A stretch of DNA of 64,000 nucleotides from Dentipellis sp. KUC8613 (lineage: Eukaryota; Basidiomycota; Agaricomycetes; Russulales; Hericiaceae), in assembly GCA_002286715.1 (NCBI GenBank), contig NSJX01000076.1, forward strand, positions 30,894-94,893. Reading direction: 5' to 3'. The notes beneath the pieces were generated by a model, which was given only the letters and a program-made list of their open reading frames with translations, was not told the origin of the DNA and did not search any database. A program made the position numbers and the translations under genes. Every line of letters begins with the position of its first letter. Positions within the stretch are counted from its first letter, which is position 1. Shown here piece after piece: positions 45,649-57,498 of this stretch.

Positions 45649-48600
45649 GGTAGTGGTTGTGGTGGTTGTTAGAGAAAACGTCGGCGACAACCTGTCGCGG
45701 ACGACACGGCCGGGTCTAAGGACTTTAGCGCAGACAGAGGACGCGACAGTCACATGCTTGCCTACCCCGCATTATTTGTCAGCAACAGAATCTGTCTCCG
45801 TTCATTTTGTTCAAGTCATTTCGTCGCGGTCCCAGCACTACTTATCGCATCCCTCGCAAGCGACTGAAGATCTGCCGCCGGTTTGCAGCCGCAAGCTTCG
45901 CATTGAGGAGATGGTATGACGTGTACCCATATGGACCCATATCGGTCTTTTGCAGTTTCCTTTTCCTGGTCTCGTTTTCTCTGGACGAAGGCGCGTGACC
46001 GGCACGCTGACCTCGTTTGCCGAGACGACCGAGTAAAAGCAGCGACGCGCACATTCCTGCTTCGGTGCCCCCGCCGATGCGCTTCTGCATGCCGTCTTCT
46101 CTGCCTCGATGCGGATGCTGCAGGCCAGCCATCAGAACGCCTGCGTCAGGTGCGCCGCATATGGCTCGTTCGCGCGTTCCTAGCGGGCTCGCCGCCGCAC
46201 AGCCGGGACCAATGCTGCCTCGCAGACCGCGCTGCCTCGCTGGCATGCTGTCATGGCCTGGTATGTCTGATAATCTGACGCAACCTCCATCAGACCCCAT
46301 CACGCCTTGTCTCGCCCGTGCTCGTGCGTGGCAATGCCAGACAGCAGGCTGAGGCTCGCGCCTTCTATCTCAGGACGCGCCCCTCCATTTCCTGTCGATC
46401 CCCTTCTTCTGCGGCATATTTCGTGAGTACCCCTGATTCCGATGCGATTATGCTACTGCATTCCGTTCTGCGGCGTTCACCGGGCGCCCCGCTAGTCATC
46501 TTCCCGGCTGTTTGGCCGCGACTACCCGCTCTCAAGTTAAGGTGGCGCACTAGGTTATGGATTTTGCTCGTGAGACCTCATCTCGCTGAATTCTACCCGC
46601 TGGACATTGACGAATTTTTGACAGTCAGTCAGGTAGGCTTGCGTCCCCGCATCCATCCCCGGCAGCGGAACATTTTCCGCCCGCTATCCGCGAAGACCAT
46701 TAAATGACAAGCCGTGGCCAGCGAGCGTATGGTCCTCCGGCGCCTTGCGGGCTCCCATTGGATCGTGACTCGGGTCCCCTCATGGCTCGCACCTGAAGTC
46801 AATCAAGCAAATGCGCGCTGACGCCCCGAATATTGCGAATAGGCGTGCGCAGATGCACAGATGCTTCGCAAGGGTGCGCACCCGCACACCCTGTGATGCC
46901 GCCAGCCGCCTTCTCTTCTGCCGACTGACTACGCCGCCTGCCCACGCGCGGGGGCACCCACGCTGTGCCCGCCTGCGCGTCCGCATGGTGCCCGGTGCAG
47001 CATCTTATCAGGTACACGCGGCCATCCCACCATCGTGCTTATTTGTATGGTGCTCCCTGTTTCTGCGAAGCCTGCGGTCCGATGCCGCGGGTCGCAATGG
47101 GGAGCTCGACGGTCCCGTGCGCCCCCCGCCGCGCTCGTCGTCGTGTTGCGCTGGTCATTGGGTCGCGTCGCCGGCCGCTGCAATATATGTGGATCATTCA
47201 CGCGCCAGCGACGCTGTGCTGGTGCGCACAGCACAGCGGATAGTCTATCAGTGTTAGCGTGCTGCGTGCGTGCGTGCTAGATCCCGGACCTACCGCCGTT
47301 GGCCCCGTTCAGCTAATCTCTGGTTTTTCGCAGCGCCCCCGCTGCACGTGCTCACACCGCTCGCAGAGTGCCGTAAGAGCATGGACCGACGCAGGGATCT
47401 GCGTCTGATCTGGGCATTCATAGTGCGTCGGAGGGCTCCAAGGCCCAGTGCTTCCATCGACGGGATCTCAGTTCGTCCTCGGAGCCTTTAGCCACAGGCC
47501 TGGGCGCACCTGTTGTGGTACGGCGGCGGGGGTTGCGGCCTGTGCTGTGCTTTCGCAGTAGAAGCAGCAGGGACAATTTTGGTTTCCCAGGCAGCAGCGG
47601 GAGCGGAGGTGAGGACTGGGTTGGGTTTGTATCGGCGGTGGCGGTTCTATCGGGGATGCTCGTGGGGACGGGAACAGCGGGCGCTACGACCGGCGCCAAA
47701 GGACTCGCAGGTTGTTGCATGATTTGACGCGATTCTGGGCAACGGCAGACTGCGGGGTGCGATCAGATGCGTCGCCGAACCGGAGGTGCGCAGGATCGAG
47801 GATCAAACAGAGACGATAAGGCGATGCCGTATGCAGATAATTATTCAATGCAGGTAGTGTACATCCACAGCAGAATTCTCATGGGCAATGGCCGTTAGCA
47901 GAGGCGGTCGGCAGATTGAGAAGCCAGATCAATTGCAGACAGGATGGAAACGTCTCTCTCATGGTGGCATCAGCCATCAAAGACGGGGTCGATCTGCGAT
48001 AAGCAGGTCGGCGCAGTTGGGTGTCCGTTGCGGCGAAGGGTCGAGGGAGAGGGGGTATAGAGGTGGTGGAATGGAGGGGGGGAAGAGGGGACGGGGGGGC
48101 GGGGGACAGAGAGCGGTATAGATGGAAATAGTTCGCGAAGAAGGACGGCTGCTGAATGGATCAAAGGCTGGTGTTCGAGCGGCGCACGTGAGAGGCGAGG
48201 GCGGAGTGTGAAGTGGATTGGAAGTCCGGTGATATTAGTGGCGGGGCAGGAAAGGGAAGGTGTGGATGTTGTCCTCGACTTGTCCCCGTCTTCGAATGGT
48301 CCTCTGAGCAAGAGCTGTACCCGGTCCCCCTCTTTGCTCCTCTCCTCTCCGATATTCCTCGCCGTAACAAGGATAACGCCTGGTGTATGTTCTTTCGTCT
48401 TTCTCTCCTTGTCCTCTTCTTATCGCCCCACAGATCCTCGCGACCCTTGCCGGTTTCTCTACCTCCGCATCCCACAGGACCAGCAGCACGCTTGAGCCCC
48501 GCTCGCGACTGTTTTCTCTCCCTACGAACCCGACGCCATTCCTCGACCACCCCTCCTTCACGCCCTCCGCTTGAGCCTCCGCTCGCGACCTCATCACTCT

Positions 48601-48779
48601 CCACCGCACTTATCTGACAGTACCGGATTTCCGCTGAGCTCTGCATCGCGTTTCCGCCTGTCCCCCTCCCGCCGCTCACGTCTTCGTCTCCCATCAAAAC
48701 TTGCCCCCAGCTCACCCCGGGTGTTTCTTATCACCGTTCTATAGACTACTTTGCTTGCTCTCCCGATATACCTCTAGCC
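45649..48779. other. Long region without a supported gene; CT-rich leader of the bHLH gene at its end
   Basis: From 45649 to about 47400 no frame splices sensibly. A minus ORF of 100 codons from a true ATG (47418-47720, MQQPASPLAPVVAPAVPVPT) is Pro/Ala-rich and could be one exon of an unrecognised gene, at low confidence. From about 48290 to 48779 the plus strand is strongly pyrimidine-rich, typical of a long fungal promoter and 5'UTR before the ATG at 48780. Confidence 0.4.
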
Positions 48780-50260
48780 ATGGCCCTCTCCCTCCCCATC
48801 CCCTCTTCGCCCTCGTCCGGCAACTCTCCCTCTTCCGCAGACAGCCCCAACCCGCCGCAGACCCCCGTCTCTCCCACCAACTCGGTCCAGACTCTCTCTC
48901 TTCCGCCCCCGGCCGAACAGGCCACCGCTCAGACGGGCACTACGGTCATCAACTCCAGCGCGCAGTCGAAACGCAAGCCCTCTCGCCGGGCAAACACTGC
49001 TGAGCGCCGGGCGACGCACAACGCCGTCGAACGCCAGCGGAGGGAGACGCTCAACGGCAGGTTTTTGGTACGTATCAGCGCCGGTCATGTGATCCAGGCT
49101 CTGACGTTGCGACGCAGGACCTCGCCGCCCTTCTTCCGAACTTGTCCCAAATCCGGCGTCCGTCCAAATCGGCCATTGTCAATTCCTCCATCGCTCATAT
49201 CCATGCTTCTCGCCGCCACCGCCTCATGGCGTCCCGTGAGCTTCGCCTCCTGAAACTCGAGGCGGATGCTCTCCGTCGTGAGCTCAACGAGTGGCGCGAT
49301 CGTGCCAGTCTTCCTCGCGTCGAAGAGCCCGTTCGCAGCGAGGCCTTCTCCATGGTTCTCAGTGGAGAGGTTGAGGTCCTCGCCATCGTCCCCGGTATGG
49401 ATGACGAAGACGAGGACGGCGCTGGCGACGGCTACGACAACGACGATAGTCTCCACGGTGTCAATGGCGGACAGATGGCCGAGGACGTTGACGACCTCCG
49501 CGGCCCCATGGTCCCGGCCTACGCCAAGGGCGCTTCTTTTGGCCAGGCCCACCCCGGCGGTCTCGCTCACATCCTCCCCCGTCCTGCGGCGCACGGCGGG
49601 CCCATGATCGCTCAGTCCATCCCCAATGTCTCCTACGAGAATCCGGCCATGGCCTCTCTTTACGACCACCCCCAACTCTCTACTGCTCAGTTCCAGGGGC
49701 GGTTTCCCATGACGGGCATGAATCTCCCTCTCGAAGCAGAGAAGCCTTCCTGGAACAACCAGCTTCTCGCCTCCCAGCAACTGCAGCAGCAGTTCAACGG
49801 CCAGGGCCCCATCTTCAACCCCGCGCACGGCGTCCCCAACGGGGGTAACGCGTTCGGCAACAACGGCGCGTACTACTCTGGCATGTCGAGGCAGCAGCAC
49901 GGCATGCAGGGTGCCCACGGCTACGTCAGCCCCATCGACAGCGATGACGCTTCCTCTGTCGGGTCTAGCCACAACAGCCTTGCCGGCGGCCTCAGGTCGC
50001 GCGGCGGCAGCCTCAGCACCGGCAGCACCTACGGATCTCCGCCCCACGTCCGTGCTCCGTCTTCGTCCTCCAACCCCGGCAACTACGACATGCTGGCGTC
50101 CGGCTCCAACGCGGACTTTGGTGTGCCCAAGCGGCTCAACGCGGGCGGCTGGGCACGCGAGGAGATGGAGGGGATGGGCCCGATGAAGCCGAACATGGCG
50201 ACGTCTCCCATTTCCGTGGGCGGCGGCGGCAATGGCACCGGCTTTGCTATGATGATGTGA
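48780..50260 (+). CDS. Basic helix-loop-helix transcription factor
   Basis: Exons 48780-49067 and 49118-50260 give 476 residues. The basic region and helix 1 read RRATHNAVERQRRETLNGRF (about residues 76-95), with the His-Asn..Glu-Arg-x-Arg-Arg set that contacts E-boxes. Helix 2 follows the intron: LAALLPNLSQIRRPSKSAIV and HIHASRRHRL. A leucine-spaced coiled segment follows (ELRLLKLEADALRRELNEWR). The N-terminus is Ser/Pro-rich. The C-terminal 250 residues are Gly/Ser/Asn/Gln-rich with short conserved-looking motifs (EEPVRSEAFSMVLSGEVEVL), probably an activation or interaction region. It should act in the nucleus as a dimer. The target pathway cannot be told from the sequence. The long pyrimidine-rich leader suggests regulated expression. 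Confidence 0.88.
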
Positions 50261-52021
50261 GCTCCGTCTGCGACTGCCACCACCTTCCATCCGTCCATCT
50301 CCCGCTGCTGCGGACTTGTAACATATTCGTTGGCTGCCGTCCTTCTTGCTGTGCTGTCGTCACCACCGCTGACGCGGTCCGGTCCGTGCTACTCTTATTC
50401 TATTATTATGGTGTAGCTCGATGGTCCCCCTATATACCACTTCTCCTCCCGTGCGCCTCGGCTCGCTCGCCCCCCGTTGTTAATGCTCCTGTCTTCCCCC
50501 CCGCCGCGCTTGCCGCCGGCCGCCGTTGTGTAATATGTGTACTGCTCTGCCCCGCCCCGCTCCCGCACCTCCGGTCTTTACTACTCCTCCTCCACCGCCA
50601 CGGCTCCACGCCGCGTCTGGTCCGCGTTCTTTTTGCTTTTTATTTTTTTTCCTTGGTTCATAGGTCGACACAGCGTCTCGGTGTAACACGTTCTCTATTA
50701 TCCGTACTACTTAGTTACTGTTACCACTACCGTTACTGTTGCTCTCGCCTCTCCCCGGTTTCGTCGTTGCTTGGTTAGTCGGTCGGTTGGTCGGTCGGTC
50801 TTGGCGACGGCAGTTGCTGCTGTGTATCGATACACTCAGTCAGTCGTTTGGCTGCTCGCGATTCAAGAGATAAAATAATAATAATCCCTATGAAACATGA
50901 GAAAAAAAATGAAGCAGTCGGAGGTCTAAGTGGTCCGTGCGTCGAAGCAGAAAACAAAATGGCGTGTTTCGTGTTTTGGTCATGGGTGCTGAGTACGTAC
51001 TCCGAGTGCCGGGTACGAGCGGGCCGGGCGAAGGATTCGACGTCGTCAAGGCGCGGCGAGGCAGCGGGCCTACCTCTTGGAACGGTTTTGCCAGCCGCCC
51101 TGGCATCCCAGTTGCCGCTTTGTCGATGTGCGCATAGCACCATAATTGCGAACATGATCCGGACGGCCCCTCGAGATCTGCTAGAAGCCCTCCCTCGCCC
51201 GTCATATCTGCCTGTCAATGATGCGCCCCTCAGAGAATCATAATGCCGGCAGTGCAGACCTGGCGTCGACAGGCGAGTTCGCACTCTACGACAAATTGCG
51301 AGGGACTGTTACTGCATTCCAGTGAGAGGGTGGGTAATGAGAGAACACGATGCAGTATTTCCGAGCCCGAGCACGCCAGCCCGAATCCGAAGTTGAGGAG
51401 CCAGATCATTCGGTTACCCTTTACTTACAGTGTACAGTGTTCAATACCCACAGCGCGTTCTGTGGACCCTGAAGGCCTGAAGGCCTGACCCTGGGGCCTC
51501 TCGGGCTGAGGTGAGATATCCGGCGCAACCATTCTGATTGCTGCGCCGCGGTTGGATTAGCACTCCCCTGCGAGGCCGTCACACCGAAAAAGGCCACAGG
51601 ATTGCTGACAGCCGACGTCCTCCGTGGCGCTGCATCCGGTTCCATCGACGCCGGCGTGCTAGTAAGCTTTCGCGAAAGGCATCTAGCGTAGCTGGTCGCG
51701 TTTCGGTTCTGAGTTGATGGACATCGTGGCTGTCGCAGATACCTCTTAGGGAAATGTGATTATGGACGACTGCCGTCTGGACAGCATCACCGATATAATA
51801 TGACATGGGTATACTGTATACAGCTGGATGAAGGACAGTTCTCATCACCAACTGTCGAAGGAAGCGAGACAGACGGTCACATACCTATCGTACATCGCGG
51901 TCAAGCCTAGATGGAAGAAGTATCGGAGTCCAAGGACGAGAGCAAGACGCGTGGTATGCGCAGAACGGGACGAAAGCGGGGGAAAACAGTACGACGGGAG
52001 ATGCGGATCAGACTGAAGAAG
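50261..52021. other. Intergenic; simple repeats
   Basis: 3' flank of the bHLH gene, T/C-rich, with a (ggtcggt)n stretch at 50775-50800 and (aat)n at 50870-50885. No supported gene before the 3' end of BUB2. Confidence 0.45.
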
Positions 52022-53274
52022 TTACTGGTGAAGCTCGTACGGGTGGCGGACGAGCTCGTCGTAGAGATCGGAAGGAAGATCGCGGACGAGCGTCACGGCG
52101 ATGCCGATGACGGGGAGAGCCTCAAGTGGCGGGAATGTGCGAAGTAAGCGCATTGGCCTAACGAAGTTGAGTCAGATTAATTAGCATGAAAGGGTAGTTG
52201 GAGTGCGTACGAGGAAGAGTTCATGAGCGTTTCTCGCATGAGGAGCAGCTGCGCGATGACGCAAAGAATGTTGAGGTGGACACCGAAGGCGAGGAGGAAG
52301 TCCCAGAGTTGCAGGACTTGGTCGAGTGGGGGTGTGCAAGCGCAGAGCGTAAGGACGGCTGCATGGCCCACAGTCAGTTTGCGAACTACAAGGCCAAAGA
52401 ATTGACTCACAAGGGAATGCATAAAGCTCTGCGGAGAGATTTTTGGAGCGAAGATGGGAGAACAGACCGGGATCAAGAATTTTTAGACATCGGTCTAGAA
52501 GCTGAAGGGGAGGGGGGTGTTAATATATGAGATAGACGGTTGGACGTGTTCATACCTTCAAACCACGATGTACACCTTCCAATGTCGGCTGAACATACAA
52601 CGGACAGCATTCTTCGATGAATTTCGAAAAGCAGAAAAACGCTTCCAGCTCAGAGGGCATGGTATATAGGAAGGGAGCGGCGAGGACGTTCATGCCCTGC
52701 ACGTATGTGAAGCCTAGTTGTTGACTCTCTTGTCGGTCTGGCAGTGATATTCAATGAGGGCCTCACCAAGGAATTCTAGCACAACTTACCGTGATTCCTC
52801 CACACGAATGCATCCAATAATCTAACAAGCATGTCTTCCCGCACACGCTCCTTGAAACCCCGATCGGTCGCCAGCGTTCTACAACAGGTCCTTCAGCGCC
52901 ATGATCTCTCAGACCCAACATCTTCCGAGCGCACCTGAAAGTGTCGTTGCGTATCTTTTCGCGGACCTCACATGGCCCTCTCCCAACGTATTCGAGAAAC
53001 ATGTCTGCGGGGAGGTCGTTGACGCGTAGGAGTATCTTCCATATCCGCGGGCGAAGTGAAGGATCCTGTACTACTTCAACATTTACTCCGATCAGTCAAA
53101 GTCAGCACTTACGATGTCGGACGGGATGCCTTCGATAAGAATGAGTCGCCTCAGCTTCCGTACGCCTTCTTCTACGTCTTGTGCAGATCGCGGTTTCGAT
53201 GAAGTCCTCGGTTGATTCAAGATCTTGTTGAACGAATGCGCGGTCGACGCCGCCGCTGATGACGAAGAGGACAT
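52022..53274 (-). CDS. BUB2: BUB2-type GTPase-activating protein (mitotic exit/septation checkpoint)
   Basis: Seven exons, complement of 52022-52157, 52211-52358, 52411-52501, 52556-52737, 52790-52878, 52935-53065 and 53113-53274, give 312 residues. A single TBC domain fills almost the whole protein: LRPRIWKILLRV (motif A), the arginine finger in KIRNDTFRTLATD, the glutamine finger in GFTYVQGMNVLAAPFLY, then LRSKNLSAELYAFPS and PPLDQVLQLWDFLLAFGVHL. The end, PVIGIAVTLVRDLPSDLYDE, matches the Bub2/Cdc16 tail. The length equals yeast Bub2 (about 306). With Bfa1/Byr4 it would hold the Tem1/Spg1 GTPase inactive at spindle poles. The start is the first ATG of exon 1. It shares a short divergent promoter with the adaptin gene. 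Confidence 0.93.
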
Positions 53275-53481
53275 TTTGGCTTGAAATTTCTCCTCCAAAC
53301 ACTACGCCGAGAACTACGTGGTCGATGAACGAAGAGAAAGGGTTGTGCGCGTGCGACTGAGATGAGAGAACGAAGGTAGCAGTCGAGTGCAGGAAACGCG
53401 GTGCACGTGAGGCGCGGACCAATAGGGCGTCTTCTGCGTCGGTGCCTAGCCGCTACTTGCGCCTTGGACCACAACTACACA
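53275..53481. promoter_or_regulatory. Divergent promoter between BUB2 and the adaptin gene
   Basis: Only 207 bp separates the two start codons, so both genes must share this regulatory region. No TATA box is obvious. It contains ccaat on the plus strand near 53421. Confidence 0.55.
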
Positions 53482-56400
53482 ATGGACGTACCCTTCATCT
53501 CCTCCGGAGCGTTGAGCAGGGCACATTATACCCTCGTGAGGAACGTTGAGTCGGCGGCGACGCCCCAGGATGCCGACCACTTCCTGTTTGCCGAAATCGA
53601 CTCGCTGCGCGACAGCTTGTCACGTCCTGGGCTCACTACGGTAGGTTGCAGCGCAACTACTGCTACGAGACCCCCTAATCCTCGCCGAATGATAGAAACG
53701 AGTGAAAGAAACCCTAATTCTGCTGCTGTATTGTTCGGTCACCCTTGCTGCCGGTCTGCGAGCAGGCGAAATGGAATTCGCGCTCCCGCACGCGGTCAAT
53801 TTAGCAGAAGCAGGAGCTTCCATACAAGAACGAAGAATAGGTATGTGAACACAATGAACCTGAATTTCATGCGCTCCAATCAGTACCCAGGCTACCTGTT
53901 CTGCGCCGAGATGATGCCCACCGACCACGAGCTCCGCCTTATGCTTGTGAATACCCTTCGTAAAGTGTGTCACCCCATATTATTTTACTGCCCTTGTGCT
54001 AACGCGAAATGACAGGACCTAGAGACTTTGGATGTCCCTCGAATATGTCTTGCTTTGGATTTCCTCATCCGATGTCCTTCCGAGGACGTGATACCTGCCA
54101 TTCAGTCCCGACTACGTGATTTGTCGTCACATAACTCGTCAGTATGTACGCACTGACACGCGTCGATGCCATTTCTGACCTTGCGCGAATATCTTAGGCC
54201 ACACGTTAGGCGAAGAGCTCTGTTAGCTGCGCGTGCGCTTGGAAAGTTCGAACAGTCCATCTTGCAGTGGTGCTCAGAAGGCATATCGAAACGGCTGAAG
54301 GATGTCGATCCCATGGTTGTCGATGCGGCTCTCATCACCTGTATCACACTGTCGAAGGTGAGCTACTGACCTGAGCGATGTATGGAATCCTGACTGCGTA
54401 ACAGGAGAAGCTCCTAGACAAAGATACGCGTTCGAGCATTGTCAGAATAATTCAGCGCTGCATTAAATCGTTGGAAACATCGGCTGTCTCGAGACAGATG
54501 ACAGCAAAATGCTTAACGCTTCTGTCTTGCGTTCCGTGAGTCGTCCTTGTATGCAGCGAGATTCTGTCTGACCCCTTGTAGTCTTTCTCGTCTGGAGATA
54601 CAAACTGTTGTGGATTTGATCAGCCGTCTCGCGCAGAGCAAGCTCAAGAATAACGGTACGCGTTTACCCCCATGAAATATATTTTTTGATTGCTGAACTT
54701 TCTCGAAGCCCTTCTCCTAGAGTGTTTCCATGTTTTATCGCATGCGCCCTATGATATTTTGTTGTCTGTTCAGCAGACTAAATCTTCCCCTCCTGTGGCA
54801 AATATCCGCCAATACCTCCCTTCCAACTCTCCAAACGATCAATATCTTTTTCTGTCATGTCTAGAGTACATCTCTCCCGAATTTTGGGCGGGTACCTCCG
54901 CAGACATCCCAGCCGTCCTTGAAGGATGGGAAGTCGAGCGTGTCATGCAGCTTCTAGAATCTCCGGACCCGATAATTCGGAAAAAGGTGATAATCCCGTT
55001 CGAATGTGTTTTTGTGGTGCTGATCCGTAATCTCCAGACCTTGCGGATACTGTCGAAAATCGATTTGGGTATAGTAACGGCGTATTTCCAGCAATTTTTG
55101 TCGAGTCTGGACGGGCCTTTGATGCCTTCCGAAGAAAGTGTCTTGCGTTTGCTTGAGATCATCGAAGTGACCGCTGGAATTGACGGAGAGGCCTATGCTC
55201 GCTCTGTCAGAGATATCTTCCACGCTCTCTCTTCCGGAAGACAGGGAAAGCGAACAATTTATCACACCGCTGTTGAAGAAATACTGAGCTACGTACGCGA
55301 CCGTAAGTTCGACTATACTATTGGATCATCACCGTTCGTGATCTTTTGATGTCTAGATGACGAGACGTTTGGGTTGAACTTCGCAACAACGCTGCTCACA
55401 CCCATCACTGATACGAGCGACCGCCTCGATTCTACACTGATGGTGATTGTCACTGCTCTGGCATGTGAATATGCGGGCGTGCTATCGCTAGCCCCCACAG
55501 CCTTGCTAGAGGGACTAGCAAAACGTCTCAGTTCGTATCCTGGTGAGCCCATTTCGCGCACCTAAGTTCTGGGCACACGGTCTGATCCCGGCTCAGCTTC
55601 CATCCAAGAAGCCGAGCTTCTCGCGATGCTGCGATTGGCAGCGGAGTGTGAGAAGGTGCCGCCGGACATCATCGACGCCGTCAAGTCGGTCGCGGAAGTT
55701 TCTGGGCGGCACATCCAGCGGGTACGCATGGTTGCCAGTGTATCAGAAATGCACCCCTTACAGCGATCTCTCACCTCAGCGGTGCGACCAATTCGTCCGA
55801 TTCGCCTCTGATCGCGAAACGCTCAGGTCTATCGTCTCGAATGCCCGGCCACGCTCGGTATGTCCGACTGCATTTCACACTGATAACACCTCGCTCACTC
55901 TTAGCTCCCGCTACCTCCGTAGCTTCCAGATTTCCTCGCAGCGCTAGAATCGCATCTGATCCGGCCGTCCACGGGGGCTGCTGCTGCCCCGTCCTCCCGG
56001 CGCTCACGCTCGTCTTCGGCGAACTCCCGCGCGCACCCCGGCACCAAGCTACGCTACACAGCTTACGACCCACCCCCGCCCGCGTCGCGCCTCCGCCATC
56101 CGCCGAGTGTCACTCGCACTACCAGCAGCTCGCGCTCCGCGACGTCGCTCGACTACAGCGACCGCGACGACGCGCGCCCCGGCAGTGCGCTCAGCGGGCG
56201 CGGCCCGCGCTCGGACGACGGGCTGTCGCGCACGGTGACAGCGGGCGAGCTCGCGCTGGCGGCGGGGAGCCCGGAGCTGCGGAACATTGGCAGCCCGAAG
56301 GTGCGTCGTTTGATGCACACGCATCGTATTGCCAGGGCACAAGGTTCATTGGGGCTTACGCGTCCTTGTGCTGTAGCCTGCGAGGAGCCCCGTGCTATCG

Positions 56401-57011
56401 CCGCGGAGGCGCGACCCTGTCGACCTTTTGGTGTGTACTGTTTCTGTCAGAATCGCCACGGTGGGCCCAGGGAAGGGACGCTGACGCTGACGCGATTCTG
56501 TCCATCCATATCCAGGGGTCGCGTGTCGACCTCATCTCGCTCGATTCGCCATTCATGGCGGAGCCGCCGGCCCCGGCGTCTCTGGATCCGCTGGATCTGA
56601 GCGGGGGTGAGGTACAAACAGAGAAGGAGGAGAAGCACAAGGATTTTGCCGCGTCGTGGGATGCGCTGGAGAAGTACAATTCGCGCGGGTGGTGCGAGAT
56701 GCCGAGCGAGGGCGTCGTGCGCAAGCTGCAGGGCCTGCAGCACCGGATGGCCGTGTTCCCCGCCGACCAGCCGCCGTTTGAAGGTACGATTCTGCTCCAC
56801 GATTCTACTACGGAAATACTGATAGAAGGACCGGCTCTTGATAGGTGAACTGAAGGTCCTCCTCGCGCGTCTGCCGGTTGACGCAAAGCTCGGCGGCGGC
56901 ACGGCCGCTTTGAGGCTGCGTGAGAGTGAAGATGAGAGTTGTTTATGGAGGTTGCGGTGTGACGACGAGGTGCTGCTCACGGATGTCAAGAGGGCGCTCA
57001 ATGAAGCTTGA
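53482..57011 (+). CDS. Adaptor-complex large chain, AP-4 epsilon-like adaptin
   Basis: Sixteen exons sum exactly to 887 codons: 53482-53640, 53696-53840, 53891-53964, 54016-54137, 54198-54357, 54405-54535, 54582-54655, 54709-54986, 55038-55302, 55357-55542, 55597-55721, 55780-55857, 55923-56300, 56377-56430, 56516-56783 and 56845-57011. The first ~560 residues are an adaptin HEAT-repeat trunk: YLFCAEMMPTDHELRLML, then NTLRKDLETLDVPRI and SPHVRRRALLAARALGKF. A Ser/Arg/Pro-rich hinge follows (SSSRSATSLDYSDRDDARPG). The C-terminal 150 residues (WDALEKYNSRGWCEMPSEGV onward) resemble an appendage. The VIPAI...L..H...VRRRALLA pattern fits epsilon better than gamma or alpha. AP-4 acts at the trans-Golgi without clathrin. 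The subunit assignment is an inference. Confidence 0.78.
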
Positions 57012-57498
57012 AGTTCCGAAGGTTTACAAACATCTGGATGTTCTATCTGTACCAGGTGATGAAGAAGTATATCGGTTACTGTACGTGCATGGGTATGAAT
57101 GTGTTCTGTCTGGGAAGCTATTGGCCATATAGTTCCATATCTGATGCGAATTTCTGCACTGACTGCGAATTCCGTATTCAGAACCCTTGGGTTTCTTCCT
57201 CCAGCTGCGGCGACGGCTCTGCTCGTCTTAGGAAGCTCCCAGCGGAAGAGTGCATCAGTCAAAATGCATAAGAGTCTTCAGATAGCACCGGTAGGTAAAC
57301 ACCAACCGCCTCAATTTATCATGTAGTCCCGTAGTAAGGTAGAGTAGTATCTAACAAGACTCCTTGCACGAACTTGAAGTATCTCCGCCGGCAAGCCCGG
57401 GCCGCGGCGATGGAGCCAGTTCTGGGGTCCTTATGGGCGCTTACTGGATACAACAGCGGTACCGGGAAGACCCCAAAACGACCTCATCTACCACCGCC
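57012..57498. other. Intergenic
   Basis: Between the adaptin stop and the SPP2 start. The second half is the putative SPP2 leader. No feature seen. Confidence 0.45.

Noticed and set aside
48161..48715. 184-codon minus-strand frame upstream of the bHLH gene
   Set aside because: Lies opposite a pyrimidine-rich leader; purine-strand composition (Glu/Arg/Gly) explains its length.
49085..50290. 401-codon minus-strand frame
   Set aside because: Shadow of the bHLH gene: Arg/Val-rich, low-information sequence opposite a GC-rich coding exon with a clear bHLH signature on the other strand.
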